Assembly: GCA_012295275.1 (NCBI GenBank)
Contig: CM022665.1
Coordinates: forward strand, 37,426,433-37,490,432
Direction of reading: 5' to 3'
DNA from: Chrysomallon squamiferum
Taxonomy: Eukaryota; Mollusca; Gastropoda; Neomphalida; Peltospiridae
DNA length: 64,000 nt
Below the pieces are notes generated by a model. It did not search any database, was not told where the DNA came from, and saw only the letters and a list, made by a program, of their open reading frames with translations. Of the stretch, positions 1 to 14,572 are shown piece after piece. The position numbers were made by a program, and so were the translations under genes. How positions within the stretch are numbered: the first letter of the stretch is position 1; each line of letters begins with the position of its first letter.

Positions 1-904
1 ATTTTAAAATATTTAAAATTTCACGAACGTAAAACAAAATGCTGTCTTATATTTCATATTCTTCTAATAATGTAGGTCATCGTTGAAACGAATGAAAATT
101 TGACCTACTAAAATGATGAAAAGGCACAAGAAAACAAATAAATTAGAGAAAAAAAGAAAGAAAGAAAGAAAGAAAAAACGAAAAGTAATAGAAACCAAAA
201 TAGACCTCTGATTAAAAAGAATTTTTGTCATGTCAGTTTTTACTGTTCGTTAACCTGAAATTACTCTTTTCAACGTTTGTGATGAAAAAGGTTAGCGCTA
301 TGTGTTTACGACCAATAACTGCTTATTATCATTATCATTTGTGACGGTTCAAGAAAGACAACTCTTACAGATGATCACTTCCGGTTTCTGAAATGTCGGA
401 AATTAGGTATTCGTAACTTTATTACGAAAATTATATCAGACATTAAATCAAATTATATCAGACACTAATGTCATATACATACATACATACTGGCACATAA
501 TAACGTGTTCACTGATATATATTCATCCACCTATACAAACATACGAACTATACATCTGCATAATGAAAATGTATCATGATTTTTATTTTCCATTTCTTTT
601 ATCAACACAAAAAAGAGAATTAAACAAAATATACTAAAACATATAAACTTTTTTCTTCTTCATTTTCTTATTGTTGTTTTTATCTTTTCGCATCATTTTC
701 TTTTTTTTGTTTTAAACAAATGAAGAACTTTCCTATTAATTTTCAGGATGTTAAGATAAAATCTTATTACCGTCTCTTTTCTCTCACTTTTTAAAAACAT
801 ACATCACTTCGTACATATATCATCTTGTACATATCGATTCAATTTTAATAATGTAACTAACAAAATTTAAAAAAAATAAAAATTAATAAATTGCATTCCA
901 TTCA

Positions 905-940
<36 letters not shown>

Positions 941-1843
941 CAGTGATTATTTTAGATATGTGAAAATACGAACATCAGTGTTAGAGAACGAACGAAGACG
1001 TTTCTTTTCATGCAAAATGAAAATGTACGTCGGCTTCGGTTCGTAACAAAACATCAATAAAACAAAATTACACTGACTTTTATTGGCGTTGCGCAAGTCG
1101 GTTCATTTCTTTTTATGTACTGACATAGGTGAGAACCAGCGAGGATTTTATTAACGAAACCTGTAGCACGAGATGTCAATAGGAATGAGGCAATTATCTG
1201 TTATAAATGAACATCGTCTTGTACTGGAAAATTGAAATCGTTTGTTATTGACCCTTTCATTTTTTTTTTTTTTTTTTTTTCTCAACAATGCAATATTTTT
1301 TTGTTAAATATAATTGGGATGAGAGAGAGATTGAAAAAGATAGAGAAGGAAGAACAAACAAATAGAGCGAGAGAGAGAGATAAACAGACGAACAATAGAG
1401 ACAGAAAGAGTATTTAATAATCTAAAATTATTTAAATTTCTTATATGTAATTAAATAATGTTTAAGAATCTATAAAAAGCTTTGATTTGTATTTCTGTAT
1501 TGCTAGTACAACTATTATTTAGTTTTGCAGTTCTTTCACTTTTCCTTTAAATATATATTTTGTGGTTATTTATTTTTTTTTTTTGTATTTATTACATAAT
1601 TTAATGCTAAATATAGATTCACAAATACTCACAAAATCCATACAAAAAAGCTTAAGAAAGAAAAAAGTGAAAGAAACAAAAATATAATAATAATAAAAAA
1701 TAAATAAATAGATAGAAAGATAAGATTAAAAAAAACAAAAATAATAATAATAAATAGAAAAAATAAATAAAAATAAATAAATAAATGGAATAGAAAAAAA
1801 TATAAAATTATTATCGGATTTAATCTCCAGTTTACTGTTAAAT

Positions 1844-2086
1844 CAAATTTCCTCCTCTCAGTGTTTACCAAATCAGGTTTTCAAAGTTTTATCGAATACA
1901 AGAAACATGTTATTAGATTTCATTCAGATTTGTTTGTAGTCTGTCATTACTGATTTCGTCTATTTTATTTTAACATGACAGCCAGGAAACAGTTCTGAAA
2001 CCCGCTGTCATTAAATCTAGAAAATTTCATCATGGTAATTTTACTTCTGTGTCAAAATGTCACTGCTCCAATTATACCACTTTTAA
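1844..2086 (+). repeat. 243-bp dispersed repeat, copy A (inverted partner at 52333-52575)
   Basis: This block matches the reverse complement of 52333-52575 without gaps. I count 3 differences in 243 bases. Similarity falls off abruptly at the right edge (after TTTTAA) and becomes weak at the left edge. It holds an 8-bp perfect palindromic stem (ATGACAGC near 1975-1982, GCTGTCAT near 2004-2011) and three TGACAG/CTGTCA hexamers (1941-1946, 1976-1981, 2005-2010). No long open frame, terminal inverted repeats or poly-A tail are seen, so the class (recent non-autonomous mobile element or duplicated conserved element) is unresolved. Confidence 0.9.
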
Positions 2087-2229
2087 CATTAGCATGTTAT
2101 ATTTTAGAAACTTTGACGAAAAGATTACCTTTTGTTCAAATTGTTATAATAAAAGAGTATGAAAGAGTGTTTTGTTTAACGATGCAACTACAATACATTG
2201 ATTAATTATCTGTTATCGTTTTGGGTTTT

Positions 2230-2260
<31 letters not shown>

Positions 2261-3052
2261 ATATCCAATATTTATTATTTTTGACATAGAGTCTTTACAA
2301 CAAACCCTGTATTAATTACAGATGGGAATTCTCGTATATTCACCTTTTCCCAGATAAAAAATAAGACGCGTTTGCATGTAGTAATTAGCACTATTTGGAA
2401 TGAGTAATAGGTTAGGTAGAGAAAACAAAAATACAGAGTGAATACATTATTATTATTAGTGATGATGATGATGTTAATAATAATATTGATTGAGATAATA
2501 TTTCTGGCAAAAAATCACCAAATTTATTCCGCTTAATTTTCAGTTAACATTTGAAACCTGTATAATATGAAATAAGAAAAGTCAGTTTTGTTTAAAATTT
2601 TTGCCTTTTTCCATCCTTGAATTAGGAGGCAATACCAGATTTTAAACTAAGAGTTATATTAAGGACGTTTTATTCTGTTGCCGTTAATTTCTGTTACTGA
2701 CACGTTGCAAGGATTTACAAATTACATGCTATATTAAGTATTATTGTTCTAGAATGAAACTATGTCTAAGGTCGAAATTGTAAGCTCTACAATATCCATA
2801 TAACTGTACAAATCACGAGACTAACTATATTTATGTGGCGTCCGAAAAATAGAGACGACATTTTCATGTCAATTAATTAAGAACATTGCTCTGGTAATGT
2901 CGCAAGGTACTCGCAGGACCTCCAGGCTTTCCGTTAACAGTTTCCTTTATGGGATGGACTTAATTAGTGGTCACTGCTAAAGAAAAGAAATATTCCCATA
3001 CAAACAGTATAATCAGTCCCTCTTGTAGAGAGAGTATTAGTGTCTCGTCATT

Positions 3053-3790
3053 AAAATGCACAAGGTCATTGTACTTGAAAAACAGTTCGTTACAGTTACA
3101 GTGTGATCGAATTTCGAAGGATTTAGATACCAGTTTACGCTTTAATAAATTTTAAAATAATATGTGTAAAATTGTTAATTTAGTTGGGTTCTTTTCTTTA
3201 ATCTAAAATGTTCGAGTCAAAGTACATGGAAAATAGTTTGTTATAGCTGAAGTCTGGTCGTATGTTAAAGGAGTTGATATTCATGAATATTTTAACTGTG
3301 TTAGAAGGTATTTATATAATTATTTAATTGAGAATATCCCTTTCTACAGTCATAAAATGTTCATACTCGTAATATATGGAAAACAATTTGCTATAGCTGA
3401 AGCATGGTCGTATTGTAAAGGATTTGATACTGATGTATGTTAAAAGGTATAGAAAGTATATATGCGATTATTTTATTTAGAATGTCCCTTTCTTTAACCA
3501 TAAAATCCCATCGCAACAGTTGCGAAGTGGTCGTATTTTAAAAGAGCTGATACTGATGTATGTTAAAAGATGTGTCAGAAATTATGTGTAAAGTTCTTTA
3601 ATATATAAACATCCTTGTCTTTGTTCATTAAAATGTACGTCTTTGTGGATAAACAGCTAGAACGGGTACATTTTAAACTAATGTTTTATATGTTTGTATT
3701 CTACGGTTAAAAAATATTTATAATTATACAATGATTTTTGCGTTATATAGAAATATTAATTTCTCTGGCCATGAAAATATACATAGTTAA
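3053..3790. repeat. Degenerate tandem array, about 150-bp period, about 5-6 units
   Basis: A recurring module can be followed by its AAAATG-like start at about 3053, 3205, 3354, 3502, 3630 and 3774, giving spacings of about 152, 149, 148, 128 and 144. Units share the order: (T)AAAATG, a Lys-codon-like GGAAAA run, TTATAGCTGAAG or similar, TGGTCGTAT, then AAAGGA(G/T)TTGATAC. Divergence between units is considerable, so this is an old satellite-like array. Nothing coding is evident. Confidence 0.7.
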
Positions 3791-6423
3791 GACACTTGGT
3801 AATCCATTAATTTCTTCTGTACTACGATTGTGTTTTGTTTGATTGGCACTGGTGTGTTTTGTTTGGCATGTGTAAATGTAAGGTAATATTTTCTGTTATA
3901 TTAAACTATTTTCTCATATGTATAAGGATATACCGTATGTTTTGGAGTATTTCACTCATTTTTGTAAGTGTGTGTTTATGTTCAATGTATATTTGAAGAA
4001 AAAGACAAAAAGATTTTTATAACCTTAAAACAACAAGATGATGTATCATATAACAAAATGACGTATCTGTGTCTATCAGTGAAAAGGTGTATTATGTCAT
4101 GTTTATGTGTAGAAGAAAAACTCTCATGTGAACAAAGAAAAAACATTGATTTACTAAGATACACACATGTATATCACACACATACACAAACTCACATACA
4201 CACAGAACCACTCTTACCTTATCTCATACACAAACTCACACATAAAAACACCAGACACATTTTACCACAAATACTCACATAAAAAAATGAGCCAGTACCA
4301 AACCAAATAAGAAACATAACATTCACTATTATTGATTTCATAGTATATTTAGTTACTGAGTAAGATTTGCCAATAAATGTAGTTTTATCCCGTTGGCTTA
4401 TTGGATTTCCTAACACAAAAATTACACCACCATAACAGAGGATGTTACGTTGAAGACAAAAAATTACTGGGTTTTTTTTCTTTCTTTTTCTTTTGTAACT
4501 GCACAGAAACAAATCAATACTGATATAAAAATGGCCTCCTTTTTTTTTCCTTCTTTGCTCTGTTGTGAAATTTTATTCGGCGAATTTTTTCATGCCCAAA
4601 AGAGAATTTCAATTTAAGACTTGTGAATTAATTTAACTCTGTGTGAAATTATATAACTTTTTCTTTTTACGCTTCTCAGTTAACAAGTTTTGTTCTTTGT
4701 TTAAGCTTTTCTTTCCTTTTTTTCTGCTTTGTTTTTATGTTCATAACTGAGGTTAATCTTGCACTAGGACGAATAACTATTAGGTTTAGTTTTTTTTGTT
4801 TATTTTCTTTTTGTTTTGTTTTCATTCTTGTTAGATTATGTTTTTACATTTAGGATCCATTTTTTTTTTTTTCTCCACTACTGTAGAACAAATAACTGTC
4901 AAATGAAATGAAATAAATAATAATAATAATCTACAGTACGTTAATATCATTAATTTAAAATAAAAATGCTTGAGATATTTCATTATATCTTTCAGTATTA
5001 ATAACTTTTTATTTCCAAATACAACGAATTTTATATATACATAAACATATAAAAACAGTTATTTATATTTTACTGAATAAATGAAACAAAATGATAAATC
5101 TTTGTTGTATCAATATAACAAGAGTTGTACAGAGAATGTAGTAATATTAAAAACCTATCAAAAATGATTAACTGCAATACAGCAATGTTTATTTGCCTTG
5201 CACTTGTGTTTTCCAAAACTGTTTCTGTAAAATGACATTCTATTATCGACAGCCTAGTTACCCACTGAACTAGAGTAACGTCTAAAAAAATAATATTAGT
5301 TATTTCTGACATCTCATAATATCACAAAAAACAAAAAAACCCAACTTAACTGGGAGCTAAATTTCTTTTTCAGGCATTTTTTGACGTATAATTAACTTAT
5401 TTTCGTCCTTGTTCTTTTGTTTTTGATAACCATTAGAGGTAAAGATCCTCGTTTTTTATTAAAACGACTAATAACAGTAATAACAATATTGCTGATAATA
5501 TTATTTTAGAGACAGTAATATATCTAAAGCGCAGTATATTTTTATTATTATTATTGTTTTTTTTTATTCCTTCATGCATTATATTTGTGTTATTTCAACT
5601 TTGATTCTAGAATTTGATTTTGCTTTATTATTATTATTTTTTTTAACAAATTGAATTTCTTTCTCGCATATATGATATATCGGAAAAGCTGTCCTTAATT
5701 TGCTAGGAAATGATTGTATATTTTTAATAATAATTTATTTATTTATTTATTAATTTATTTATTAATTTATTTATTTTCTAATCATCATCATCATCATTAT
5801 TATTTTATTTTTTTTCTTTATTTTTTTTCCTTATTTATTTATTTATTTATTTAAGTATTGTAGAGTAAAGTACACAACGTTGTGTTTGTCGTTGGTTTGA
5901 TTTAAACTGTTATCAAAGTTACTGAAGTGCGTAAGACTCACAGACGCCTTTTAGAAGTGTGTGTCTGTGAATAATTCAAACTGCGCTCGACGCCGTGGTT
6001 CTCTGTTCCAAATCTGGTCATAAAGATTCGTCTGCTGACTGTTTCCCTTTTAGTTTTATTTGTCTACAGTGTCCAATCAGATCAGATAGTTCGATTCGGT
6101 TTGTTCCTAATCGTGATTACCAATATATTATTTCGTCTGTGGACTTTGTCTAGCTGATTGATCTACGTTTCATTGTATCGAATAGTTTTGTCTTCTTGTC
6201 TACCTCAGAAGTGTTGTCTTTTGAAATTCACACGTGTACAAGCTCATAACCCCGGTGCACACGGCAAGCACTCCCTACGTAAAATAGTGATATTAATTGT
6301 TTATATTTTATTGCGTATGCTTTGCGATTCTGCGCGCATATGATTCTTATTAATACAAAATCACATTGTGTTTATCGTATATAGAAGCTATTTTGTAATT
6401 TGTTCGTTCCACCAGATCGCATC

Positions 6424-6454
<31 letters not shown>

Positions 6455-7581
6455 TTCATATTATGTTATTTATTTTTGACAGTTCTTTTACAAACCTATA
6501 ATAAATAATTTATCCAAATTTCGCAAATGTTTCACTTCCAGTAACCAGTGTTAGAAAAAAAAAAAAAAAAAAAAAGAATAAACGTAATTTTTATCTTTTA
6601 TCCTTTCCAGCCATGTAATGACTTACAATATTTAATGCCCGAGGGAGAGTTATGAGTGATGTGACCAGATAAACCGTGTGTTCTCCGCACCCATTATTCT
6701 TAATCCTGAAAAGAGATAGAAAGTTTAATGTCTTCTATGGTCTACTTTGTGAGACATGCCAGAAAGAGCCGATTCAATTTTATTTGATTACAGATAAGGT
6801 TTTGTGTTGCAGTCATCAGTCCCATATGTTGTTTTTTTTGTTGTTTTTTCAAAAATTCTTGAAATTACCATGGCTTATAAAACAAGACAGTATCTATTTA
6901 AATGTCAACAGAGAAAAATGTTCTTTGGGAAAATCTGAAATTTCGGAGATGCTGATCCATATTATTCTTCAAGCAGCAGTAATTTTTTTTTTTATATTAC
7001 CGCAAGCCTCCATTTTGTGTAGCACTCTGAAACGCATTATCAGACGAGTTCACCAGTATTTCTAATCACCTTAAGCTATGTGAAAAAGTCGTATCTTCAA
7101 TCACGACATGTATGTGTCTGCGTGTGCGTGTGTGTGTGTGTCTAAGTAGTAAGATAAGAAATAAATGACTCCACCTTGAGAAGTACAATTCAGTAATTAG
7201 TGTTGTAAAGAGTATCATATGACAACAACATACATTGCTCTAAAGGTGCACACAAAATTACAATGAATTGTTGTCTATAGCGAAGACGTATTCATACATG
7301 TTCGATGAGATTTTAATGCCAAATTAATTCTGTTTCAGCATTTCAATTGATTTGAACTTTCCGTATGTAGCTTATCAATTAGAATTTAAATTTCTGTCGA
7401 TACTAACATCCTAAATGAGCAAAAAATTCCAATTACTTTCTCCCTCGTTATCGGCTGATGTTTCTGCGTTCATATCACTGCTGATTTCCTGTACGGTTAG
7501 CACAGTCCACTTCTTAAACGTGTGGCTGAAAATAATATGAATAATCTTGTCATTTATACATTTACGTATGTCTGTATGTCT

Positions 7582-7592
7582 GTATTATTATT

Positions 7593-7647
<55 letters not shown>
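7582..7647 (+). repeat. (TTA)n then (TTTA)n microsatellite
   Basis: A short TTA run leads into an almost uninterrupted TTTA tetranucleotide run of about 50 bases. Confidence 0.95.
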
Positions 7648-7650
<3 letters not shown>

Positions 7651-9148
7651 TCCGTTTTTTTGCTTATTTATAAAGGTTTAAATAAACTTGTTTTATTTCA
7701 GTCAACAGAATGATAGTTAATATGCATTAAATCATAATATTCTATAGCTAAAACAACAGTCACTGAACTGGTTTTTATATCTACTTAACTATCAAGCACG
7801 TAAAACGTGGAAGTAATCAAAAGATACAGTGTAATTTATCGTCCATCTCTTCTGTTGGCTATCATTTTTCAAACCTGTGGCACTGTGATGAAAAGTCCAG
7901 GGTTGTTAAAAAAATACAGTTTGGAAGTAAGCTTGAGTTGTTAACAGAAAACGGTATTAGTACTATTGCATTAGGTAATCAGTTAAAGGGAAATGAAGCT
8001 ATAATAGTTTTACTCCTCCATACTTAACAGGCAGCACCGGGGTTCGATCTCATCTCCTATCATTTGTATGCTCATTGTCTTAATAACTTAGTCACAGAGG
8101 CTGGTGTTGTGTTTGCCCAGGAGTCTAAAGCTCTCGTGCGGAAATCACATCTCTTGTGCAAAGACAGCACTATTTCCGTCGTATTATCTTGTAAGAAGGA
8201 ACTATTTAGTTCTGCATGCACTGTAAGCATCTGTCAAAAACGTATACAGTGAATAAAAAATGTAATGAAATCGGAAGAAATAAATCTCAACCATTAAGTC
8301 AGTGATGGATGCACAGATCCAACAAGCAACAATGTCACTAAAACCAGTTAAATCTATACGATATAAAAAAATAAAAATAAAAAGTAGAAATATAAATAAA
8401 TGTCCCTTGTGAATTCAATTTCTGATAGTTAAGAAGAAGTTCTTAGATATGGATTTTATGTCATTCGGGATCTGGGACTGAAAAAATATTTAGGATTTAG
8501 CATGCGGTTGTTTAGAAGCCTTTTTGTATTAATAAAACTACAACAAGAATAACAAGAAATTGCTAAAACCGGGCCTGTTTTCAAACAATTTAGATAACAT
8601 TAATATACCATAATTATATATATGTATATCGTATTGCAGTAATGTCTACATAATTATATATTTAAATATATGTACGAACATGTGAAGTTGGTGTGCATTT
8701 ATATTCATTTATGTTTATACGTCTAACAAGATTGTCTTTGAATGGGAGACTCCACTCATTGTATTCATTTCAGTTCCGTATTCACCTAGTTTTGTAATAA
8801 TGGCTGAACTGAAACATGAAATTAAATCAGATTGAGTAATAATTCAATTTTAGTGAAAGCCAGAAGATTGAGAGGCTGCTAATATCGCCCGGAAGATGTC
8901 GTCGTAGCGCCCTCTATAGACGGTTAGTTTATCGACGTCATTTATTAACAAGATCACTTAATTATGTTGCGCACAGACAGTACGTATATGTTATTGTTAC
9001 AAAAGCTCGGGATACCGTAACCGTATCTTGGAGAAATGTCTGAAGGACCCCAACAAAAAGCTGTGACAGAAAAAAAAAAAATAACATAGAAAAAAAATCA
9101 ACTGAAACAACAATAACAAACAAGAACAGCAGCAACAACGACAGCAAA

Positions 9149-9149
<1 letters not shown>

Positions 9150-9208
<59 letters not shown>
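9150..9208 (+). repeat. (AAT)n microsatellite
   Basis: About 59 bases of uninterrupted AAT triplets inside an A-rich stretch. Confidence 0.95.
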
Positions 9209-10166
9209 TATAATTACAATAAATGAACAAGTAAAATAAAATAAAAAATTAATTTTAATGAATACAGTCAGCTAGATGTATTTCCAGAGCGCAGGAAAGA
9301 AAATCAATCTTCTTCAGTGCGCCCTCTGGTTAATTTCTTGACCTAACCAGTGCTCCAAAACTGGTTTATCAAAGACCGTACCCCCACGTCTATGGGAAGG
9401 TCACATCAACGATTCCTTGCTGCTAACTTACATTTTTTTAGCCCATAGCATGATAACAGCGGTGTATCTTCGCATTAGCTGCAGTGTCCTTTATTCACAC
9501 AATATAACTGTAGATTAAACATGGGTTGAGCGTTCCAATAAAAAAAAAAAACTAAAAAATCAATTTTCTCTCTTTTCACTGTCATCTTTGTCTTTAATAT
9601 TGCTGCATTTTTTCTTTTTCTTTTTTCGTATTGTTGTTTTTTCCTTTCTTTTCTTTATTTTTTATTTTCGTTTGTTATGATATTTAGATTTCATTAGTAA
9701 TTTCCGCGAAAAGGTACTGGGAATTCATTCCATTATTAGATTGCTGTATTTTTTCTCGGTGATTTTTGCGGGTGTTGTTCATTTTTTTTTTTTTCTATTT
9801 ATTTATTTTTTATTTACAAAAAAAAACAACATAATAATAGTAATAAATAAATAAATAAATAAAAATAAAATAAATAAAAAATAAGTAAAAGCAAAACAAA
9901 ACGAAAAAAAACAAACAATTCGATCTCTTCAGCAGCTGAACGAATGTGACTTAATCTTCTGCTGTCAAAACGGAGGATCAGTGTGTTTGAAAATAATGGA
10001 AAGATTTCACGAATGAGCAGCAATATGCATTTAATTCTTATTAATGTGATCTCTTTGAGAGATCCCAGTTATTTTCGAAATGAAGTAATAATCTTACACG
10101 AGAGTAAGCAAACTGGTGTCTGTGTGAGTTTGTATGAAACATAAAATACACGCAGATATACATTCT

Positions 10167-10277
<111 letters not shown>

Positions 10278-10728
10278 GCCTCATTCTCTTTCTGTTCCTA
10301 ATTTCACGAAGTTCCATCTCTCTCCTTTTTTTCTCGTGTATTTTCACTAATAAAATATATATGCCCTAGTAACATTCTGTTCATTCCTGTGTTTGTAAAA
10401 TCTTTTGAAACGTCTTTCTAATTGGTATGTTGTGCTGCGAATCGTGTAACTTGATCAGTCTAATAAAGCGCTATGCTTTTCCAGCACGTGACAAATTAGG
10501 TTCTTTTGTGGTAGGTTATATTAGGACTGTGTGAAGAATCTATGACCAACAGTCAGAAAAAAGAAAGTTCTCGAAATGCACTTAGTGAGAGGTTAAATCT
10601 AATATTTTTGGGGCCCAAGGATGTTTACTGTTGTGACTTTTCTTTTTCTATTTTTACTTTATGGATAGAAATTGTCGTTTTGCCATTCGTTAACTGGCTT
10701 ATTGGTTTTAAGCCAAAGATTCATTTTT

Positions 10729-10833
<105 letters not shown>

Positions 10834-11429
10834 TTTTGTGTTTTATGTTTACAGATGTAAGATATAGTTCACTGCTCTGTGGAACAGCAGGATCAATCCT
10901 TCTCGGTTCACTCAAGAATCTATTTCTAATCTTTGTCCATGAAATACCTTGTCAGCAGCAGTAATGTACACTTTCTTCAGTAGCTCAGCTTTTTTGTTAT
11001 TTGGTAAGCACTGTCCACTGAGTGCAATGAATTTTTCTCTCTCATATTACTATTAAACGTAGCTGATGTGATTAAAAAATTATAACCGCTAACATTAAAA
11101 TGTACTGAAGTGTCTGTAATAAATATTAAATCCATAATTCATATATTCCCGTCACCAGATACATTCCAAATGAAAACTCTAGTCACACAGATGCAGAAAA
11201 GTAATAATTTATTTAACACCTTCAACAGATGAATTCTGAAAGAATGAAATAATAAACAAAGAAAATGAAGGAATAAAAAACAATAATAATAATTTTAAAA
11301 TACTGTGTTAAGAGATGATCATAGATCATACAGCATTCATAGTGTAAAGTACTATTTTGCTTCTAATAATAAACTTCATTAGTAAATATTTTAAATACGT
11401 TTTTATTGCGGAGGAAACAACATCTGACT

Positions 11430-11740
11430 GACATCACAACAGTTAAAGCACAGCGGAAATAATTTTAATAAATCATATTAAAATGTCAATGTGGTAATTT
11501 CATAAATCTCAAATTCTATAAGTTATAAATCTGCAGATATTTTATGTAGGAAATAACGACAACACGATATTAAAATGTCATCATTGCTGTTATCAATACT
11601 CCACTGGTTTTCAGTTAAGGAGTGATGATTTCATAAATCTCATAAAAACCTAAATATTTTTGTGACATAAAATGTTTTCCCTAACTAATCATGATTCCAT
11701 AAATCTCTGTCACTAAGAGTGATACATTTCTGTTTTATTT
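11430..11740. repeat. Degenerate tandem array, about 95-bp period, about 3 units
   Basis: The phrases (T)AAAATGT and ATTTCATAAATCTC recur in order. The first phrase is at about 11479, 11570 and 11671; the second is at about 11497, 11629 and (as ATTCCATAAATCTC) 11694. Units are diverged and of uneven length. Confidence 0.5.
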
Positions 11741-12208
11741 GTGTAAAACTGTTTTGAAATCCTTATTAAACACGAATTATACTGGTGTGTTTTAATTTCA
11801 AGAACCTCCTGTGAATATCCATATATTTAAAACTCGAATTCGTCTCCATCATTTTTTTTTTCAGAATTGGAGAGTTACACTGGAGTTTTCTTCCATATCT
11901 AATCACTGTCCAGTTTAGCTTAAAACAAAACAAAACAAAAGATTCTACAACTACATTTTCGACGATTAATTTTATACAATTTTCAGTGCAATTTTAAATT
12001 TAATAAACCGTTAGTAATTTTAAAAAACTATTACGGTTTATCCGTCAAATGCTAGAATAGCAATATAAAATAAAACATAATTTATAAATTGTGGAAACAA
12101 TAATATACCCTCTCTGATATCAGTCGTAGCAGTTCATTTATCCTTTTTAACTTTCTTTAGGGCTGAAAACAGATTTAAATTTAACTGAAGTTAACTTAAG
12201 ACATTTAA

Positions 12209-12210
<2 letters not shown>

Positions 12211-12252
<42 letters not shown>
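12211..12252 (+). repeat. (AAT)n microsatellite
   Basis: About 42 bases of uninterrupted AAT triplets. Confidence 0.95.
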
Positions 12253-12253
<1 letters not shown>

Positions 12254-14364
12254 TAGATTACCAATACAATACTTGTTAAAAGATAATTAATTTAAAAACT
12301 GTGCAGAACAGTTTAAATTTGAGAAGGATTTTAAAAAAATCGTGTCAAACATAGCTATATATTTCATTATAGAAATGATTTTTATATTACACATATGATA
12401 ACAAGTTAATGGGTGTAACAAACATCCAATAAACCACTGTTATGTGTTGAAATTCTAAAGCATTTTGTAGTGTTACACGAAAATCATTTCAATTTGAAAA
12501 CTCTTTTCATCTCAAAGATTTCATCACGTTTTCAGAAATCTGAAGTCCTTGCTTATATCAAGATATTTTAAATTATAACTGGTCAGAAAAACCCAGTTTG
12601 TAAAACACCTAACCAGTTTACGTTCCGGCAATATATTCGTGATAAACAAACAGGACTGGCAAAATTAATTTAAAGGCAACATTCATATATTATGTACAGT
12701 TCTACTGTTAAAAACAAATGGCTTTTGGATACGATCATCATGATAATGTTGAAACACAGCTGCTCGTATTTTTAATATTTTTTAAAAAGAGATCGTGCAA
12801 AACTGTAATAAATCAGAAATGCCAGACAACGGCTGGTATCTCACCACTGCATCTATTTGAAACGTTTTGCTGTTTAAAAGTATTAATATATCATCATCGT
12901 AACGGAAACAGAAATAATTGATTTTAAATATGTATTTCAGTTCACAGAGGTAAAGTTCGTTATGGTCAGGCTTCATTCAAATAATTGTGCAAAGGAAAGA
13001 GCATTGTAATGTTTTTTAATTCCAGGTTTCAAAAGATTTATGCCTTTTATTCCATGCTGTCAAAGATTACTTCAAAATGAAAAACTGTTAAAAAGAAAAA
13101 TAGTCCTTCTTGAAAGTGTTTTTTTTTTTTTTTTTTTTTTTTTGTTCTGTTCTCTCTTTCCTTTTTGAATCAAGATATTTAACTGCACTGACATGTATTT
13201 TAAACAGTTATCCAAGGTGTGAAGGAATAATTATACGTTCACCATTTCTCTTATTTGCAGACAAAACAAAATATGCACATGCATATCCACTCCCTTCTTC
13301 CAAAATGTTAAGAATGAATAAGTAATCACAAATACTATAGTAAGTATTGCTTAAGTAATGTGCATGGATTCTGTAAATTTCATTAAGTTGGTGTCGTATT
13401 TTCGTACAATCACAAATCAAAAAAATAAAAATTACTGGCCGATTCAGGAAACCCAGTTCTAATTTCCAAGTTCCCTTTGTGTCGGTTTTTTTTTTTTTTT
13501 TTTTTTTTCTCAGAGAATCTTCTAGAAATATTAATTATGACTTATTCAATGAAAAAAAATAAAAATAAATAACTGATAAAAGAAACAGAAGGAAAATCAT
13601 ATTACTACAATAACTTATATCAGTCTAAAGTCAGTCATTAATATCAACTTCTATTCCAAAATAGAAATTACAGTACATAATTCAGTAAATTAATTACATA
13701 AAAATCAAAATGTGCATAAATACCATATTGCAAGCATCTATTTTTTTTTATTATTATTATTATATATATTTTTTTTAACATTTCATTTTGAATAACCGAT
13801 CTTATTAAAGGGGATTTCCAGCCGCGTTTTCCATTAAAAAGAGGATATGTAATTAATTTTTTTTTTCTGAAATCTTTGCAACTCAGAATGCAACGTTGCA
13901 AAAAGCCCAGATTATGTATATTAGAGAATCCATACATATTATTGTTCTGGCGGTCATGTAACGTATAACCACAAATTAAACTGAGTTCATCGATAACAAC
14001 AGAAATTAAAGACGATTACTAACGCTGGCATGTGAATCAGGTTCCAGATTATAATGTCTATATTTGTGTCTGAGCGGAAGGTTACATTCAAGAAACATTT
14101 TGTATAACTAAAGGTCTAGGCCATGTTACTTGCGATTATAATTATTTACATTTAAAGGAATAATTTAAAGGTAACTTTTCGAAAATAATAAACAATAATT
14201 ATAATAATTTAAAATGTCCACACAGTCCATAGAAAAGACTATTTCAGAATAATTTTCTAGCCAGTGCATCCTTCTGTTTGTTGATTGCCAACACAATACA
14301 GTTATATTTCAGTTATTTGCCTTACAGTGTTACTGTCAGATCACAGTGACATTCCACGATAAAA

Positions 14365-14538
14365 TTTATTGTACATTAAACATTATGATAGATGTGTAAA
14401 ATTACCGAATTAATTTATTCAAAATGAAAGCACTTGGTAATTCCAATCTTTTAAATATAGCTCGTGCGACAAATATTTCGAGCTATGCAATCATTTCTGT
14501 AACAAAGATAGTTTTTGTTTTGTTTTGTTTTGTTTATT
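14365..14538 (-). promoter_or_regulatory. Candidate polyadenylation signals of TMEM151
   Basis: Reading the minus strand downstream of the stop codon at 14573-14575, AATAAA hexamers occur at 14538-14533, 14419-14414 and 14370-14365. Any could end the 3' UTR. Octopus- and squid-like genes often have long 3' UTRs, so a more distal site is also possible. The hexamers are seen; their use is inferred. Confidence 0.4.
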
Positions 14539-14572
14539 GTTTATCATTTGTGTCATTTAATTCCACATTGCG

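Noticed and set aside
6676-7065. 129-codon plus-strand open frame
   Set aside because: Hydrophobic, low-complexity residues over T-rich DNA. No domain, no splice signals and no GC shift.
8035-8060. GGTTCGATCTC, similar to a tRNA/SINE B box
   Set aside because: No A box at the right distance and no foldable cloverleaf, so neither a tRNA nor a SINE head could be supported.
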